From: Chamaelirium japonicum
Lineage: Eukaryota; Streptophyta; Magnoliopsida; Liliales; Melanthiaceae
DNA length: 64,000 nucleotides
Direction of reading: 5' to 3'
NCBI GenBank assembly: GCA_947650365.1
Contig: OX393555.1
Location: 10,160,840-10,224,839, forward strand
Shown: in pieces, positions 25,263 to 37,058 of the stretch
Position numbering within the stretch: position 1 is the first letter of the stretch
Layout: each line of letters starts with the position of its first letter
Program-made: the position numbers and the translations under genes
The notes under the pieces: generated by a model
Seen by the model: only the letters and a program-made list of their open reading frames with translations
The model's database searches: none
Told to the model about the DNA's origin: nothing

Positions 25263-26887
25263 TGTTGGGAGATATTTTTCACTGGCTCGTACGGTCGACC
25301 TGCAAGACAGAGAAAGCGTGAGAACAGCTGGCTCCCTTGGGAGCGCAGACCCTCCAACACTCAAGTCAGACTAGGTATCAACAAGAGAGAGTTGTAGTAG
25401 CTAGAAGTTGTAGGGTTTTGGATTTTGAACCTGTACTTTGAAGCCGGGGGTGGTACCATTATAGCCTTTTGCAGCCCGTCAGAGCCTGACACGTGATTGT
25501 TTTTCTAGTATCTTCTATGCCCCCATGTGCTAGCCCACATGGGCTCTTCATGGCCTTTGTCGTTTAGCCTGTTAGGCTGTGGTAAAGAAAGATGCACCGG
25601 TCTTGTCCTTACCAAGTGGAGATTCTGGAAAGCTCTAGTCTGGGAGGTCCTAGACTGACTCTGCCGGCTTCCGTGGACTGCAACCATCCACATAGCTCCA
25701 TGGGGGTAGTGACACTTGTCGATTTGGCACCGCCTTACTGTAGGCGACCTCCGTAGGCAAAGGAGGCAATCTCCTTGGCTATTTGTACGATTGGGCGAGC
25801 TCCTGAGCGAGCTGTGGGTGAACTCTGTGAAGACTCCATTGGTGTCGTTGATCTGCCCACTTCTTTCTATTGTCAATGGGTGAGCTCTATGACAATTGTC
25901 TGATTAGGCGAGCTCCTGAGCGTACTGTGAGTGTTCGTAGGTATCATTCTAAGCTTCTTATTAGCAAAAGGGGGCGATCTCTTGGCGTGCGAGCTGGTTG
26001 CATGTGGTCAGGGTCAGCCCTGGGCGGGCTGCAAGCCACAGCCACTGGGCGACCTCTACCACGGGCGAGCTGGTCATATGTGGTCAAGGTCAGCCCTGGG
26101 CAAGTTGTAAACCATGGCCACAGGTGGCCTCTGAAGATGAAGGGACGAGCTCCTCGACCATTTGCATGCTCAGGCAAGCTCCTGAGCGAGCTGTGGGTGT
26201 TGGGTTTGACGAGCTCTTGAGAGAGCTGTGGATGTTCATATATATCATTCTAAGTTTCCTATTAGCAAAAAAGGGGCCATCTCTTGGCGTATGGGCTGGT
26301 CGCATTTGGTCAGGGTCAGCCCTGGGTAGGCTGCAAGCCATGGCTACAGGCGGCCTTCTTCCAAGGGACGCAACGATCCGCTATTGCAAGCCCTTGGTGG
26401 GCTACGAACACCGGCCACTGGGCGACCTCTACCACGTGCGAGCTGGTCGCATGTGGTCAGGGTCAGCCCTGGGCGGGCTGCAAGCCACGGCCACAGCCGG
26501 CCTCTGTCCAAGGGGCGCAACACTCCGCTACTGCAAGCCCTGAACGGGCTACGAGCACCGACCACTGGACGACCTCTACCACGTGCGAGCTGGTCTCGTG
26601 TGATCAGGGTCGACCCTGGGCGGGCTGTGGGCCACAACCACAGGTAGCTGTGGGTGACCTCTGCGGAAAAGAAGGCGGGCTTCTATGTGCGCGAGCAGAC
26701 CACGATGGTCAGAGCGAGCTTCCTCATTGCTCCGATGTCTTCTCATGACAGCGTTCGTCAAGTGGCTCCAGAAGTTGGCCCGCTCGCTTAGTTTATCCAG
26801 GGGGTTCCCGATCATAAGGGTAGCGTTCCCAGTGCTAGCTCCTCCTTTCGATCTAGACGTCGCCGCGGATATTTTCAAGACCCATCA
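25263..26887 (-). mobile_element. Second solo LTR of the same Gypsy-like family
   Basis: It runs TGTTGGGAGATAT to GACCCATCA (1625 bp) with a perfect 5-bp duplication CACAG (25258-25262 and 26888-26892). The first 240 bp align with 12405-12640, including the minus-strand TTGAGTGTTGGAGGGTCTGC stretch and CCCCCGGCTTC. The middle carries related GC-rich repeats (25975-26650) in which GGTCAGGGTCAGCCCTGGGC recurs. No interior coding region is present. Confidence 0.84.
25975..26650 (+). repeat. GC-rich repeat array in the second solo LTR
   Basis: GTGCGAGCTGGT and GTCAGGGTCAGCCCTGGGC restart near 25986, 26060, 26295, 26440 and 26580. This is the same sequence family as the 115-bp minisatellite at 13.2 kb, but with irregular spacing. 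The overlapping frames it opens are not genes. Confidence 0.75.
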
Positions 26888-26954
26888 CACAGCATTATGT
26901 GGGGGTTTGAATACTGCACCTCAAAGACTTTCAGCAACATCTTGACCACTGCAC

Positions 26955-28613
26955 CTCAAAGCCTGGTTCTCATCTACTACAGTTAACAAAGATAATATTC
27001 GAAGATCAAAATTGAGGTATATTGCTCCAACTGTCGTGGGATCTAAAAAGGTGGCTGTTTGCCCACTAGAGGAGGTAGAGAGAAACCATAAAAAGTGGGA
27101 ATTGACTCTGATTGGGTATGTCTTGGGTAGGCGACCTTATTATGTGCACCTTAAAGCGCAGCTGTCGCAACTTTGGAAGCCGACAGGAAGTTTGGAGTTA
27201 CTTTCTAGGGAGAATGGTGTGTTCCTCTTCAAGTTTGGGCTCGAAGAGGATTATGTTAAAGCTCTAGAAGGAGGGCCATGGCACATAGAAGGTAGGCCAT
27301 TAGTGTTGAAAAAGTGGGCTAAAGGTATGAGTTGTGAACGTGATCTACTATCTAAAGTCCCCATATGGGTGCGATTTCCGAATCTTCTGGTGGATTTGTG
27401 GTCGGAAGAACTTCTAAGTCGTATGGGGAGCATCATTGGAGTTCCGTTGTATATGGACCAGGCCCCTACTGACCAATCGAGGGTCAATTATGCTCGGTTC
27501 TGTGTTGAGATCAGCATGGAAGATCCCTTACCACCTGAAGTTGAGGCCCGGGATAGCAAAGATAACCTTTTATCTATTCAGCGGGTGATCTATGAGTGGA
27601 TTCCACAACGGTGTAGGGCTTGTAAATATTTTGACCATCATGAAGCGAAGTGCCATAAACACTCTCGAATTGGGGATGCTTGGAAGAAGATGGAACCGAA
27701 TCGAGGTTCCCAGGTTAGGTGGTGACCCAGAGCTGCTCAGGTGTCGACGGATCTGAAGGAGGCTGGCTTGGTGGATTCTAGTGCTAATCCCAGGTTGGAT
27801 GATCAGGACTGGACTCCGGTGAGTAAGACCAACTCTACTAGAAGGAAAGGGAAGGAACCTGTGGGGGAGGCAACTACAGTTATTAATAATCCTTTTGAGG
27901 TGTTACAGGCTGACAAGGCAGTGCCAGGGGACAGTTTGGAAGAGTTGCAATGTCTGGAAGGGGAAGGTAATAGTGATAGATTGGTAGATCGAGGGGAGTT
28001 TAGATCCACCCAAGGGCCTGTGGATAAGATAATTGCAGGGGCAGGTTCGATGGAACTTGATCCAATTACTACTGTTAATGCAGGAGTTCCAGATTTGGGG
28101 ATGCCAAATAGTTCTCTGCAGGTTAGGGATGGAATTTCAGTTGATGGCAACACTGAACCTGCCCAGGTACACAATCAGGATTCGAAGAGCTCTACTTCAG
28201 CCAAGCCCACTACTAGGACTGATTATCCAGTCAAGGATAAGGTTGATTTGGATAAATGTCGAACCAGTAATCCAGAGGGTCCGATGTTATCATTTGAAGT
28301 AGGCCTTCCCAAGGTCTCTAATGTTGGTATTGCAATGACAGCTTTGCACAAAAGGGCACTTTCTGTGGGTGCAGATCTTGATGATAAGGTGGCTGGCATA
28401 TTTGGTGATAACAATGAGAGGCTAGGAGCTGAGGAGGGTCAGGTTTTACCAATCCCAGTCCCTGCTATATTCCATAAACTTCCCAATCCTTTGACAGTGT
28501 CTACCCGGACTGAAGAGACAACCACCAATAAGAAATCGGGTAGGCCTGGGAATCACAGTCAGTCTTTCGGGTTAAGATCAGCCAAGACTGGATCTCAGTC
28601 AACCCATCTATGA
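26955..28613 (+). pseudogene. LINE ORF1: DUF4283 and CCHC knuckle
   Basis: The frame is open from the element's 5' edge and reads KLRYIAPTVVGSKKVAV, then WELTLIGYVLGRRPYYVHLK and GGPWHIEGRPLVLKKW. This is the DUF4283 RNA-binding domain of plant L1 ORF1. It is followed by a zinc knuckle CRACKYFDHHEAKC (CX2CX4HX4C, about 27616-27657). One in-frame TGA at 27723-27725 interrupts a low-complexity acidic C-terminal tail that runs to 28613. Its last bases overlap the ORF2 start as ATGA, the termination-reinitiation arrangement used by many LINEs. Confidence 0.88.
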
Positions 28614-31600
28614 CGATTATGAGCTGGAATGTTCGTGGCATTTCCAAGAGAGGTAAGAAAGGGGAGCTTCTTAGACTTTTTCGTTCTCATTCGATGGACT
28701 GTCTTGGGATTCTCGAGTCTAAGATCAAGGGTCATAACACCAAAAGTCTGAATCATTTAGCTCCTCGGGGTTGGAGTTGGCTAGGGAATGGTATGGGCGA
28801 GATCAGGCTCCGTATTATTGTTCTCTGGAACCCTCGTAAGTGGTCCCTCACTAATTTCTGTGTACACCATCAACACATTACATGCGTAGGTCAGTATTCC
28901 AAGACTGGGTAGATTATTCTCTTATCTTTTATCTATGGGGCTAATCTGGAGAAGGATCGGCAAAGTCTTTAGCAGGAGATAATTCATATCAGTAGGGGGT
29001 GTGGGGACAAGCCATGGATTCTTTTAGGCGATTTTAATGCAGTCAGGTTGATTGAGGAGAAAATTGGTGGTAGGTCCATCCCTACACCATTTCTGATTAG
29101 ATTCAATGAAGCGCTTGATGTTTCCCAACTTACTGATCTTAAGACCAATGGATTTCGGTTTTCTTGGTCTAACCGTCAGGAGGGAGGTAACCGTATTTTG
29201 GGTCGACTGGATAGAGGTCTGGTGAATGGATGTTGGCCTGGGAATTTTCCAAAATCTTTTATGATTGCGCTCCCATCGGGCACCAGTGACCATTCACCCC
29301 TAGTTTGTCATTGGGAACATGATTGTAATTGGGGACCGAAACCCTTCAGATTCTTCAATAGCTGGAGCAAGCGGGGAACTTTTTTGGAGCTGGTCAATCG
29401 TATTTGGGCTTCTACGCCTCATGGGATTCCTCAGTTTTGTCTGACTTATAAATTGAAAGTTCTGAAAATGGCGATGCGTGATTGGGACAAATCTTTTTTA
29501 GGCGGAGAGAGCAATGCGTCCTTAAGAATTGTTTCGACCAAGAGGGACTTGGATGAGGTTCAAACCCGGTTGCAGGTGGACCCTCATTCGATAACTTTGG
29601 CTCAGCAGGAGAAGCAACTGGTGGAAGACCTTCACTTTTTTCAAGGTGAGGAAGAAGCTAACGCTCGGCAACAATCTAGAGCCAACTGGGTTCGATTGGG
29701 GGATCGGAATACCAGGTTTTTCCATACTCGAATTAATACTAATCGCAACACTAATACTATTTTTTCCTTGGTGACCCCGCAGGGAGCTATTCTCCCTACT
29801 CCTTCAGACATTCAACAGGAAGCTTGTGGTTTCTTTTCTGATTTATTTCTTCATGAAGAGGAGATTCTTACTTTCCAGCACATTCCCTTTAGTCGAATCT
29901 TATCAGGCCCTGCTGCGGAATGGGCTGAGAGTCAGATCACACGTGAAGAATTGGACTATGCTATTGCTTTGATGGATGGTGATAAGGCCCCAGAACCCAA
30001 TGGTTTCAATGCTCATTTTTTCAAGAAATGTTGGCTTATTATTAAAGATGATGTATGGGAAGCAGTTTCTAATTCCTTCAATGCAGGCAAGATGTTAAAG
30101 GAGATTAATCATACCTTCATTGTGCTAATTCCTAAACGGATCAATGCTGATCAGCTCAATGACTTCAGGCCTATTGCACTTTGCAATACCATTTACAAGA
30201 TTATTGCTAAGATTTTGGCAAATCGGCTACAGGTGTTTATGGCAGAAATTATATCTAGTAATCAATCGGCTTTCATTCCAGGCCGCAATATCTCTGACAA
30301 TATTCTACTTGCCCACGTATTAGTGAGAGGTTTTGAAGTGAAGCGAAGTCCTAAGCGTGCTTGTGTCAAGATTGACATCGCTAAGGCATATGACAAAGTC
30401 AGTCGCCCCTTCATATTGCATGCTCTCCACCGCCTTGGATTTTCAAGACGTTGGATCGGATGGATTCAAGAATGCATTTCTTCTCCTACATTTTCAATCT
30501 TGCTCAATAGGTGACCTTTTGGGTTTTTAAGGTCTAACAGGGGAATAAGGCAAGGGGATCCCCTCTCCCCTTACCTTTTTTCTATAGTGATGGAAGGTCT
30601 GTCATTAGCTTTGGAATTTGGGTTGGAGTGCAATCGTTGGAAGAGTTTCAGTGTGGGTTCTGGGCCTTGTGTTTCCCACCTTATGTTCGCAGATGATCTC
30701 ATGATTTTCTCCTCGGCTTCCCAGCACTCCATGTCTAGGCTTGCTTCAATTCTGAAGGAATTTGGAAGAGAGACAGGGATGCATGTTAGTTTTGATAAAA
30801 GCCTGCTATATTTTTCTAAGGTGGTGTCTGATGGACCGGAGCTAGCTGAGGGCATGGGTATAGCGATTGGTACTTTACTGGTTAGATATCTGGGTCTTCC
30901 TCTATTTTTGGCAAGGAAAAATTTACATTTATTCTACCCGTTGGTGGAGAAGTTTCGATTGAAACTGGCCTCTTGGGAGACTAATAGGCTTTCATTTGGA
31001 GGGCGGCTTATGCTTATCAAGTCGGTTTTATTTGCTTATCTTTACTATTGGTCAGTAGTTTTTGTCATACCGACCTGCACTACATTGTTGCTCGAACGTT
31101 GGATGCGTAAATTCCTTTGGAGATCATCATTGGTGCATGTTAAATGGTCGGACGTGTGCTTACCTATTGGGGAAGGAGGGTTGGGTATTCGTCGGATAGC
31201 TGATATCAATAAGGCCAGTTATTTGAAGCTTGGCTGGACTTTACTTCATGATAAAGATAACATTTGGTCCAGATGGATGCGGGGCAGATATTTGGGAGGT
31301 CATTCATTCTGGGAGGCGTTTGCTCCCCATTCGGCATCTTCAGTATTCTGCAATCTAGGGTGGATTTAGCTCGTAATATCCATTTTAGTATTGTTGATGG
31401 CTCCACTATTGATCGGTGGCGAGATCCTTGGGTGGAGGGGCGGAGTCCATTGAATATAGTGGGTATTCACTCAATTCCGGACTTACAGTAGGGATGGCCT
31501 GACTTAAGTGGTTGGATTGAGGATCGGATGTGGAATCTCCCCCATCCAAATAGCAGAGTTCTCGCTGATTTTTTCGACCTGGTTCGGGATATTCCTATTG

Positions 31601-32283
31601 ATCAGGAGAAGATTGCCGACGCTCTGGTGTGGAGTAATCAGGGCTCTGGAGCTTTCTCCCTTAAAGCGGCTTGGAACTCTATTTGTAATTCTGGAACCAT
31701 CAAGAGTTGGGCCAAGATGATTTGGAACCCAATTTCCCCGCCCAATCATAGCTTTTGTGTTTGGAGGGTGATCCGTAATCGACTTCCTACTATCCAGTGG
31801 ATTCAGCATAAGGGAGTTTCATTAGCCAATAGATGCTCGTTGTGCGAAATGGATGAAGAGAACATCAAGCATCTGTTTTTCCGGTGTTCGTGGTCTTTGG
31901 CAGTGTGGGATAAATGCTGTGTAGTTATGGGCTGGACTGTGTTAGTAGCTGGCAACACTATCAAGAAGGTTTGCAAGTTCTTGGGGAATTTTCTGAAGGG
32001 TCCTCACCGTCTAGTTGGTCAGTTACTTCTTACTACAGTCATATTCGTGCTTTGGAGGGAAAGGAATAGTAGGATATTTGATGAAGTTTTCTGCTCTGTG
32101 ACTGACATTTTATCCAAAGTAGCAGCTCGTTTTGTGAAAATTATAATCAATTCCTCGAGCAAAGAGGTGCTCCTGGTATCAGATTTTCTAGTCCAAGCCT
32201 GGTCTCCCCTTATTCACTCAGAATTCTCAAGGCATGTAGAGGAGGTTTCAGAACCTGTTGAAGGCTGCCATGGTGTGCAGTAA
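28610..32283 (+). pseudogene. LINE ORF2: endonuclease, reverse transcriptase, zf-RVT
   Basis: The start ATG at 28610 overlaps the ORF1 stop. The endonuclease motifs are SWNVRG, LESK, LLGDFNAV and GTSDHSPL. The reverse-transcriptase motifs are FRPIALCNTIYKIIAKILAN, KIDIAKAYDKV, RGIRQGDPLSPYLF and the catalytic FADD (about 30690). The zf-RVT finger near the end reads RCSLCEMDEENIKHLFFRCS (about 31830-31890). There are in-frame stops at 28910-28912, 28970-28972, 30512-30514 and 31489-31491. The frame changes between about 31330 and 31370. Otherwise all catalytic motifs are present. No RNase H domain follows the finger. Confidence 0.9.
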
Positions 32284-33512
32284 TTTGGTGGCTTGGTGCT
32301 GTCTTTTTCTTTGATTCTGTTAGCATTGCATGGGAGTTTTCTTTTTATTTTTTTTTGGCCAGTTGGTGCTAAAATTTTGGCTGTTGCAAGCTTGCTTTGC
32401 TGGAAGGAACGGAGTTTGGGGGAGAGTTCTCGTGTCTAGTTGGTGCTACTGTGAATGGCTTCTGTTGCAGATTTTGCTGTAGGTTGGAGGGCCTAAGCTC
32501 GAATGGTGCAGATTTTGGATTCTGCTGTAGACTTTGTCTATTGTCGCATTCTTTGGTGAGAGGTGGTGCATCGCTGCTGTAGGGGGTGTGTGTGATTGGT
32601 TGCTTGCGGTTGCTGTTCTTGATATGGCTGTGATAGAGAGGTGCAGATTTTCTTAGGCATGCGTTGAACTGTTGATCCTTGGGAGTGGTAGACCAAGGTC
32701 GTCTTGAACCTCATTATGCTGTAGCTGGGAGGAACCGGAACTGAGCTGTTGCAGGGGATGTTTGTGATTTGTAGTGAGTCCCTTCTGTTGGCTGGCTTGG
32801 ATTTGGAGGGCTCAAGGACTTCTTGAACCTCGTTCAGCTGAAGTTGGGAGGAGCCGGACCTGTGATATGGAAAGGTGGACCAGGTGACTTCTAGTTTGGG
32901 AAAATTTACCTTGGGGAAACTTACCATTGGGGAAATTTACTATCGGGGAAACCTTACCATGGGGAAACTTTTCTTGGGGCTGTTGTGGGTGCAGATAGTG
33001 ACTAGTCTACGGTTGAAGAGCTTTGCGGGACTATCATCGATTCTTTACGGCAGGGCCAACACTTAGCTGGATGAGTTCTAGATGCTCACTAACGAGAAAT
33101 CTGGAGCAGTGTCTTCTGAGGGAGATACTTCGACGGTGTAGATCGATGGATGAAGACCTTGGTGTTTTGGAAGGCCCAAGCCCTTCTAGATCCTCGTTGA
33201 TAGCAGGGGTGATATTTCAATGGTTGAAGGGGAGATTCTTCACCTGTTGAAGGGGAGATAGATCGATCGATGAAGATCTTGTCCTCGAGGATTGCATGGG
33301 AGATACTTTTCCACCTCTACTTGTTTTGTGGTCTAGTGGTATTGTTTTGGATGTTTGTAGTCCTTTAGTTTAGGATCCAGAACCCTTTGGTAGCTACCTT
33401 GTTGGTCTGCTTACTAAAGGGATCTGAATTCTTGTGTCTCTGCTTGCTCACTCAGAGTAAGCCGTGTGATGTACTGTTTTAACCCATTTAATTTATTAGT
33501 TTTTTGCCTCTC
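32284..33512 (+). other. LINE 3' UTR
   Basis: The stretch is T- and G-rich with no domain, between the ORF2 stop and the A tail. CGATTGG-type words and GGGGAAA(C/T)TTACC repeats occur at 32895-32970. Short frames here have no support. Confidence 0.8.
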
Positions 33513-33544
33513 AAAAAAAAAAAAAAACATCTTGACCACTGCAC

Positions 33545-34130
33545 AATATATTTTAATGTACGATGTTTATGTTCTGTATACATATAACAAATGTACAATA
33601 TTTCCCACCAAAAAAAAAAAGTATAATATTTGGATCAGGCTGCCTCTCGGGTCAGGTTTTCGGGCTGGGCTGCGGGCTCAAGGTGGTGGCCCGAGCTTGG
33701 CCCATGCTCCGTATGGACTGGGCTGTTGACAGGATCGGGCCAGGTTCGGATCCTTCAATTTCAAATTTAAGTTAGGGCCATCTTAGGTATAGGTATTTCG
33801 TGGGCTATAAGTATCCCACCCTAGTTAAATTGGTGGTAGTATTAGTTGTTGCTGTTGTGCTCCTCACTGTCCCCACCTCTAATCCCAATAAGTTAGGGGG
33901 ATTATACTCTAATAATGATATGATAACTTATCTATTTTAGTGGGAAATAATTTGCAATAACAAGTCCTGAGGTATTGGGGGATCCTAAGAGCTATGTAAG
34001 TCCATGATCCAAGATTTGATTGGATCCTTTCGAAGATAAGACTCCAAAGTTTTTTTTGGATCCGAGCTGCACTTATCTACAAGCTTCCATTTGTCGATCA
34101 ATGACAAACTGAGCATGTAACTATCAGAAT
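33545..34130. other. Intergenic DNA with a GGGCTGGGC-rich fragment
   Basis: At 33625-33760 CGGGCTGGGCTGCGGGCTC and GGCCCGAGC words resemble a degraded non-autonomous element like that at 24.6 kb. The rest shows no gene. Confidence 0.4.
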
Positions 34131-34309
34131 GAGAAATGCTACTCAGCCCGAAGGTTTTTCCGATTCCGCCAGCCCGATTGATGTGGCAGCATACAACTGA
34201 TGGCTGAAACTCAGCGACATTTAAATCTTTTTCACCACCAGTTGTACGCTGCCACGTCAATCGGGGCTGAGCGGAATCGGAAAAACCTTCGGGCTGAATA
34301 GCATTTCTC
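34131..34309. mobile_element. Mutator-type MITE
   Basis: This 179-bp foldback has about 60-bp inverted repeats starting GAGAAATGCTACTCAGCCCG and running through GAAGGTTTTTCCGATTCCGC. It is flanked by a perfect 10-bp duplication CTATCAGAAT (34121-34130 and 34310-34319). Long inverted repeats starting GAGA and a 9-11 bp duplication fit the Mutator superfamily. A second copy lies at 37059-37223. Confidence 0.88.
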
Positions 34310-34388
34310 CTATCAGAATAGACTCCTCTAGAGTTGCCCATCCTGCGGATAGCAATGCATCACAGTCGTCCAATGACACTCCCATAAA

Positions 34389-34887
34389 TAGGGGTGGCAA
34401 TGGGTCGGGTCGGGTCGGGTTCGGGTCGAGTTGAGACATATGTATAAGGGTAAAACACCCAACCCGAACCCAACCCGTTTAATAAACGGGTCAAAAACTT
34501 AAACCCAAACCTGACCCGCCTAATAAACGGGTTGACCCGACCCGACCCGTTTAACCCGTTTACTAAACGGGTCGGGTCGTGTCGGGTCGGGTTGGCTCGG
34601 GTTGGGTCAATAGAACCCATGTAAACCTTTCGGGTTGGGTAAAAACCAGTCGGATTGGGCCGGGTTTGGTCGGGTTGGCTCGGGTCGGGTTGACACGACC
34701 CATTTGTTAAACGGGTCAAGTCGGTTCAATCGGGTTATAAGTACAAACCCGAACCCGACCCATTAAATAAACGGGTCAATCGGGTTGACCCGTTTATGAC
34801 CCGAACCCGTTTAGGCCAAACCCAAACCCGCTAACTTCGGGTCGGGTTCGGGTCGGGTTCGGGTCGGGTCAAGAATTGCCACCCCTA
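34389..34887. mobile_element. hAT-type MITE with GGGTCGGG arrays
   Basis: The ends are perfect 13-bp inverted repeats TAGGGGTGGCAAT / ATTGCCACCCCTA. The flanking 8-bp duplication is CCCATAAA (34381-34388 and 34888-34895). The 499-bp body is largely GGGTCGGGTT and its complement AACCCGACCC, arranged in opposite directions towards the two ends. Open frames reading DPTRPDP are products of this array. Confidence 0.92.
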
Positions 34888-35242
34888 CCCATAAATGAAT
34901 TGTGCACGGCTGCCAAACAAAATCCGCTCGACGATCCGCAAATTATCACAATTCGCCTGTAAATAGGCTCTTACAGGATTACCTTCTGTACTTTGTGTCC
35001 CCGATCAGAAGCACTTGGTGCACCAAAGAGACACATGCCGACATGGCATCAGACACAAAACTGACCACATGCCGACGTGGCATGCATCGGCCAGCGTCCG
35101 CTCATGCACCAAATTCCTGCCAGCGTTCAGAGTGGGTCAAATTTTGTGTTAAGAAAACCCTAAAAATGCCCCCCTATAGTTTGAAGAACAGATCACTTTC
35201 ACCCCAAGTAATGATATTTGAACAATTTTCATCAAAAATTTC

Positions 35243-35321
35243 GACAAACCAGACCCATGCCCTGGTGCATCGGTATTTGCACCAAGCGGGCCCTGCCACC
35301 AGGGCATGGGTCTGGTTTGTC
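35243..35321. repeat. Perfect 25-bp stem-loop
   Basis: The arm 35243-35267 (GACAAACCAGACCCATGCCC then TGGTG) is the exact reverse complement of 35297-35321. The loop is 29 bp. Confidence 0.93.
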
Positions 35322-35341
35322 TAAAAGCTTTTGACGATGAG

Positions 35342-35500
35342 AAAGCTTTTGACGAACACAGTAATGAAATGAATTTGGAGTCTTCAGCCGGCTAATTTAT
35401 ATGGAGAAGGAGTTCCTGATGAACACAGTAATCAGGTCCAACTCTATATAAACTAGTCGGATGATAAAGCCTCCATCTTGCTTGTCAAAAAAAAAAGAGA
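35342..35500 (+). mobile_element. Short A-tailed retroinsertion in the foldback
   Basis: It ends CTTGTCAAAAAAAAAAGAG (about 35481-35499). It is flanked by AAGCTTTTGACGATG at 35325 and 35500. A third partial copy, AAGCTTTTGACGA, lies just inside the left end at 35343. A severely truncated LINE or a SINE both fit. The internal GAACACAGTAAT occurs twice, about 60 bp apart. Confidence 0.45.
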
Positions 35501-36642
35501 AGCTTTTGACGATGGAGATTGTTCAAATAGCACTCCTCCTTTCAACCCCTCCCAGGGGGTGGTGTTCTAAACATGAGGGGGTGAAAGCGATAACTGGTCA
35601 TACTAGGGAGGTCTGCGTAATTTGCCCAATATTTCATTTTTTTCAAAATTTTGGTCAATATGTCTGATTTGATAACAACACCGCAAACACTACAATGAAC
35701 AGAAACCTATTCATGATAGTGTCCACTCTGTCCCTCTAGCTGTATTATTCAGTATGAATTTTGTACTATTACCAATTTACCATCTTTAATTGTCTTTTTT
35801 ATCTCGCAAATATTGTGGAAATTGGCATCGGGTTCGGGTTCGGGTTTCGTTCCCAACCAGCCGGAGTTGTATCCCTTTGTTACAACGATATGACACCTTG
35901 TGCAGAAAGAAACCCAGCTGATTCTAATGACTGGCTGTGATGCTGTGAGAGAGAGAGAGAGATTGTTAACCCGCCTGAAACTCTGAAAGGATGAGGCAGC
36001 AGACCCACCAAAAAGAAACGCTGGATGCATATGATTGTGGCAATCCTTGACCCGACCCGCCAAACCAATCCGAACCCGATCCGAAGTTAGTGGGTTTGGG
36101 TTTGGGTTTGGCCTAAACGGGTTTGAATTATAAACGGGTTGACCCGAATGACCTGTTTATTTAATAGGTTGGGTTTAGTTTTATACTTATAACCAGATTG
36201 ACCCGGCTTGACCCGCTTACTAAATGGGTTGTGTCAACACCGTTAACAACCCAACTCGACCTGACCCGAGCCAACCTGACCAAACTTCATCAAACCTGGC
36301 CCAGCCCAACCGAACTCGATCAAACCTGGCCCAACCCAACCTAACCCGACCCAACTAATCCAATCCAACCTGAGTTGACCTAACCCAACCAGTTTACATG
36401 TTTTCTGTTGACCCAACCGACCAGTCTACATGGGTTATATATTTCTATTGACCCAACCCGAGCAGACCTGACCCGTTCATCAAACGAGTTAAATGCGTCT
36501 GGTCGGGTCAACCCGTTTCTTAGGCGGATCAGGTTTGGGTTTAAATTTTTTACCTGTTTATTAAACTGGTTGGGTGTTTTGCCCTTGTACCTATGTCTCA
36601 AAACTCAACCCAACCCCAAACAGACCCATTGTCACCCGAGAA

Positions 36643-37055
36643 CAAGATTCTAAAAAACGCTAGACGCTAGTCGAGCAGTGGGGGGTCGCCTAGCGCCTAG
36701 ACGGAATCTAAGCGTTTTACATTTTTTTTAAATTATTTTAATTATTATTTTGATATTATATAATATATATATTTAAAAATTAATATAAGTTCAGGATTAT
36801 CCAAAATCATTATTTTAAAGAACAAGTATATAACCATAATTCAAGATTGAGTGATTAACAAGAACAAAAGCAAACATGGTCCGCCTGACAAGCCTCAACC
36901 GCCTGGCCAACTTGAGCTCGCCTAGGCGGTCACCTTGCCTCGCCTAGCTCCGCCTGGGAGCTTAGCCGCTTTTCTGGAGCGCCTAGGGCTTGGCTAGGCG
37001 GTGGGGAGCCGCCTAGCACTTAGACAGCCCACCTGGGCCACTTTTTAGAACACTG
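36643..37055. mobile_element. hAT-type MITE with CGCCTAGG arrays (copy 1)
   Basis: The ends are CAAGATTCTAAAAAACGC and, as reverse complement of the right end, CAGTGTTCTAAAAAGTGG. A perfect 8-bp duplication CCCGAGAA flanks it (36635-36642 and 37056-37063). GCCTAGGCGG-type words sit near both ends around an AT-rich centre. It inserted at the left tip of the Mutator-type MITE. It is the same family as 62311-62700. Confidence 0.92.
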
Positions 37056-37058
37056 CCC

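Larger units (their letters stand above)
26955..33527 (+). mobile_element. L1-type LINE, nearly full length
   Basis: It is 6.57 kb, ending in a 15-A tail (33513-33527). CATCTTGACCACTGCAC occurs immediately before it (26938-26954) and after it (33528-33544). Counting two ambiguous A residues, the target duplication is 17-19 bp. It holds ORF1, ORF2 and a 1.2-kb 3' UTR. The ORF1 frame is open right to the 5' edge with no ATG, so the 5' UTR and the first codons are missing: a slight 5' truncation. ORF1 has one in-frame stop. ORF2 has four in-frame stops and one frame change, so this copy cannot move itself. Confidence 0.93.
35130..35660. mobile_element. Old foldback element with a 25-bp perfect core hairpin
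   Basis: The left side reads GATCACTTTCACCCC, then TATTTGAACAATTTTCATC. The reverse complement of the right side reads ATCGCTTTCACCCCC, then TATTTGAACAATCTCCATC. Together these form long imperfect inverted repeats around 35243-35321. Outer borders are approximate and no target duplication was found. Confidence 0.5.

Noticed and set aside
25870-26748. Open frames of 116-181 codons in several frames
   Set aside because: These are the same GC-rich repeat family inside the second solo LTR.
34360-34719. A 119-codon minus-strand frame rich in DPTRP
   Set aside because: It is a translation of GGGTCGGGTT repeats inside the hAT-type MITE.
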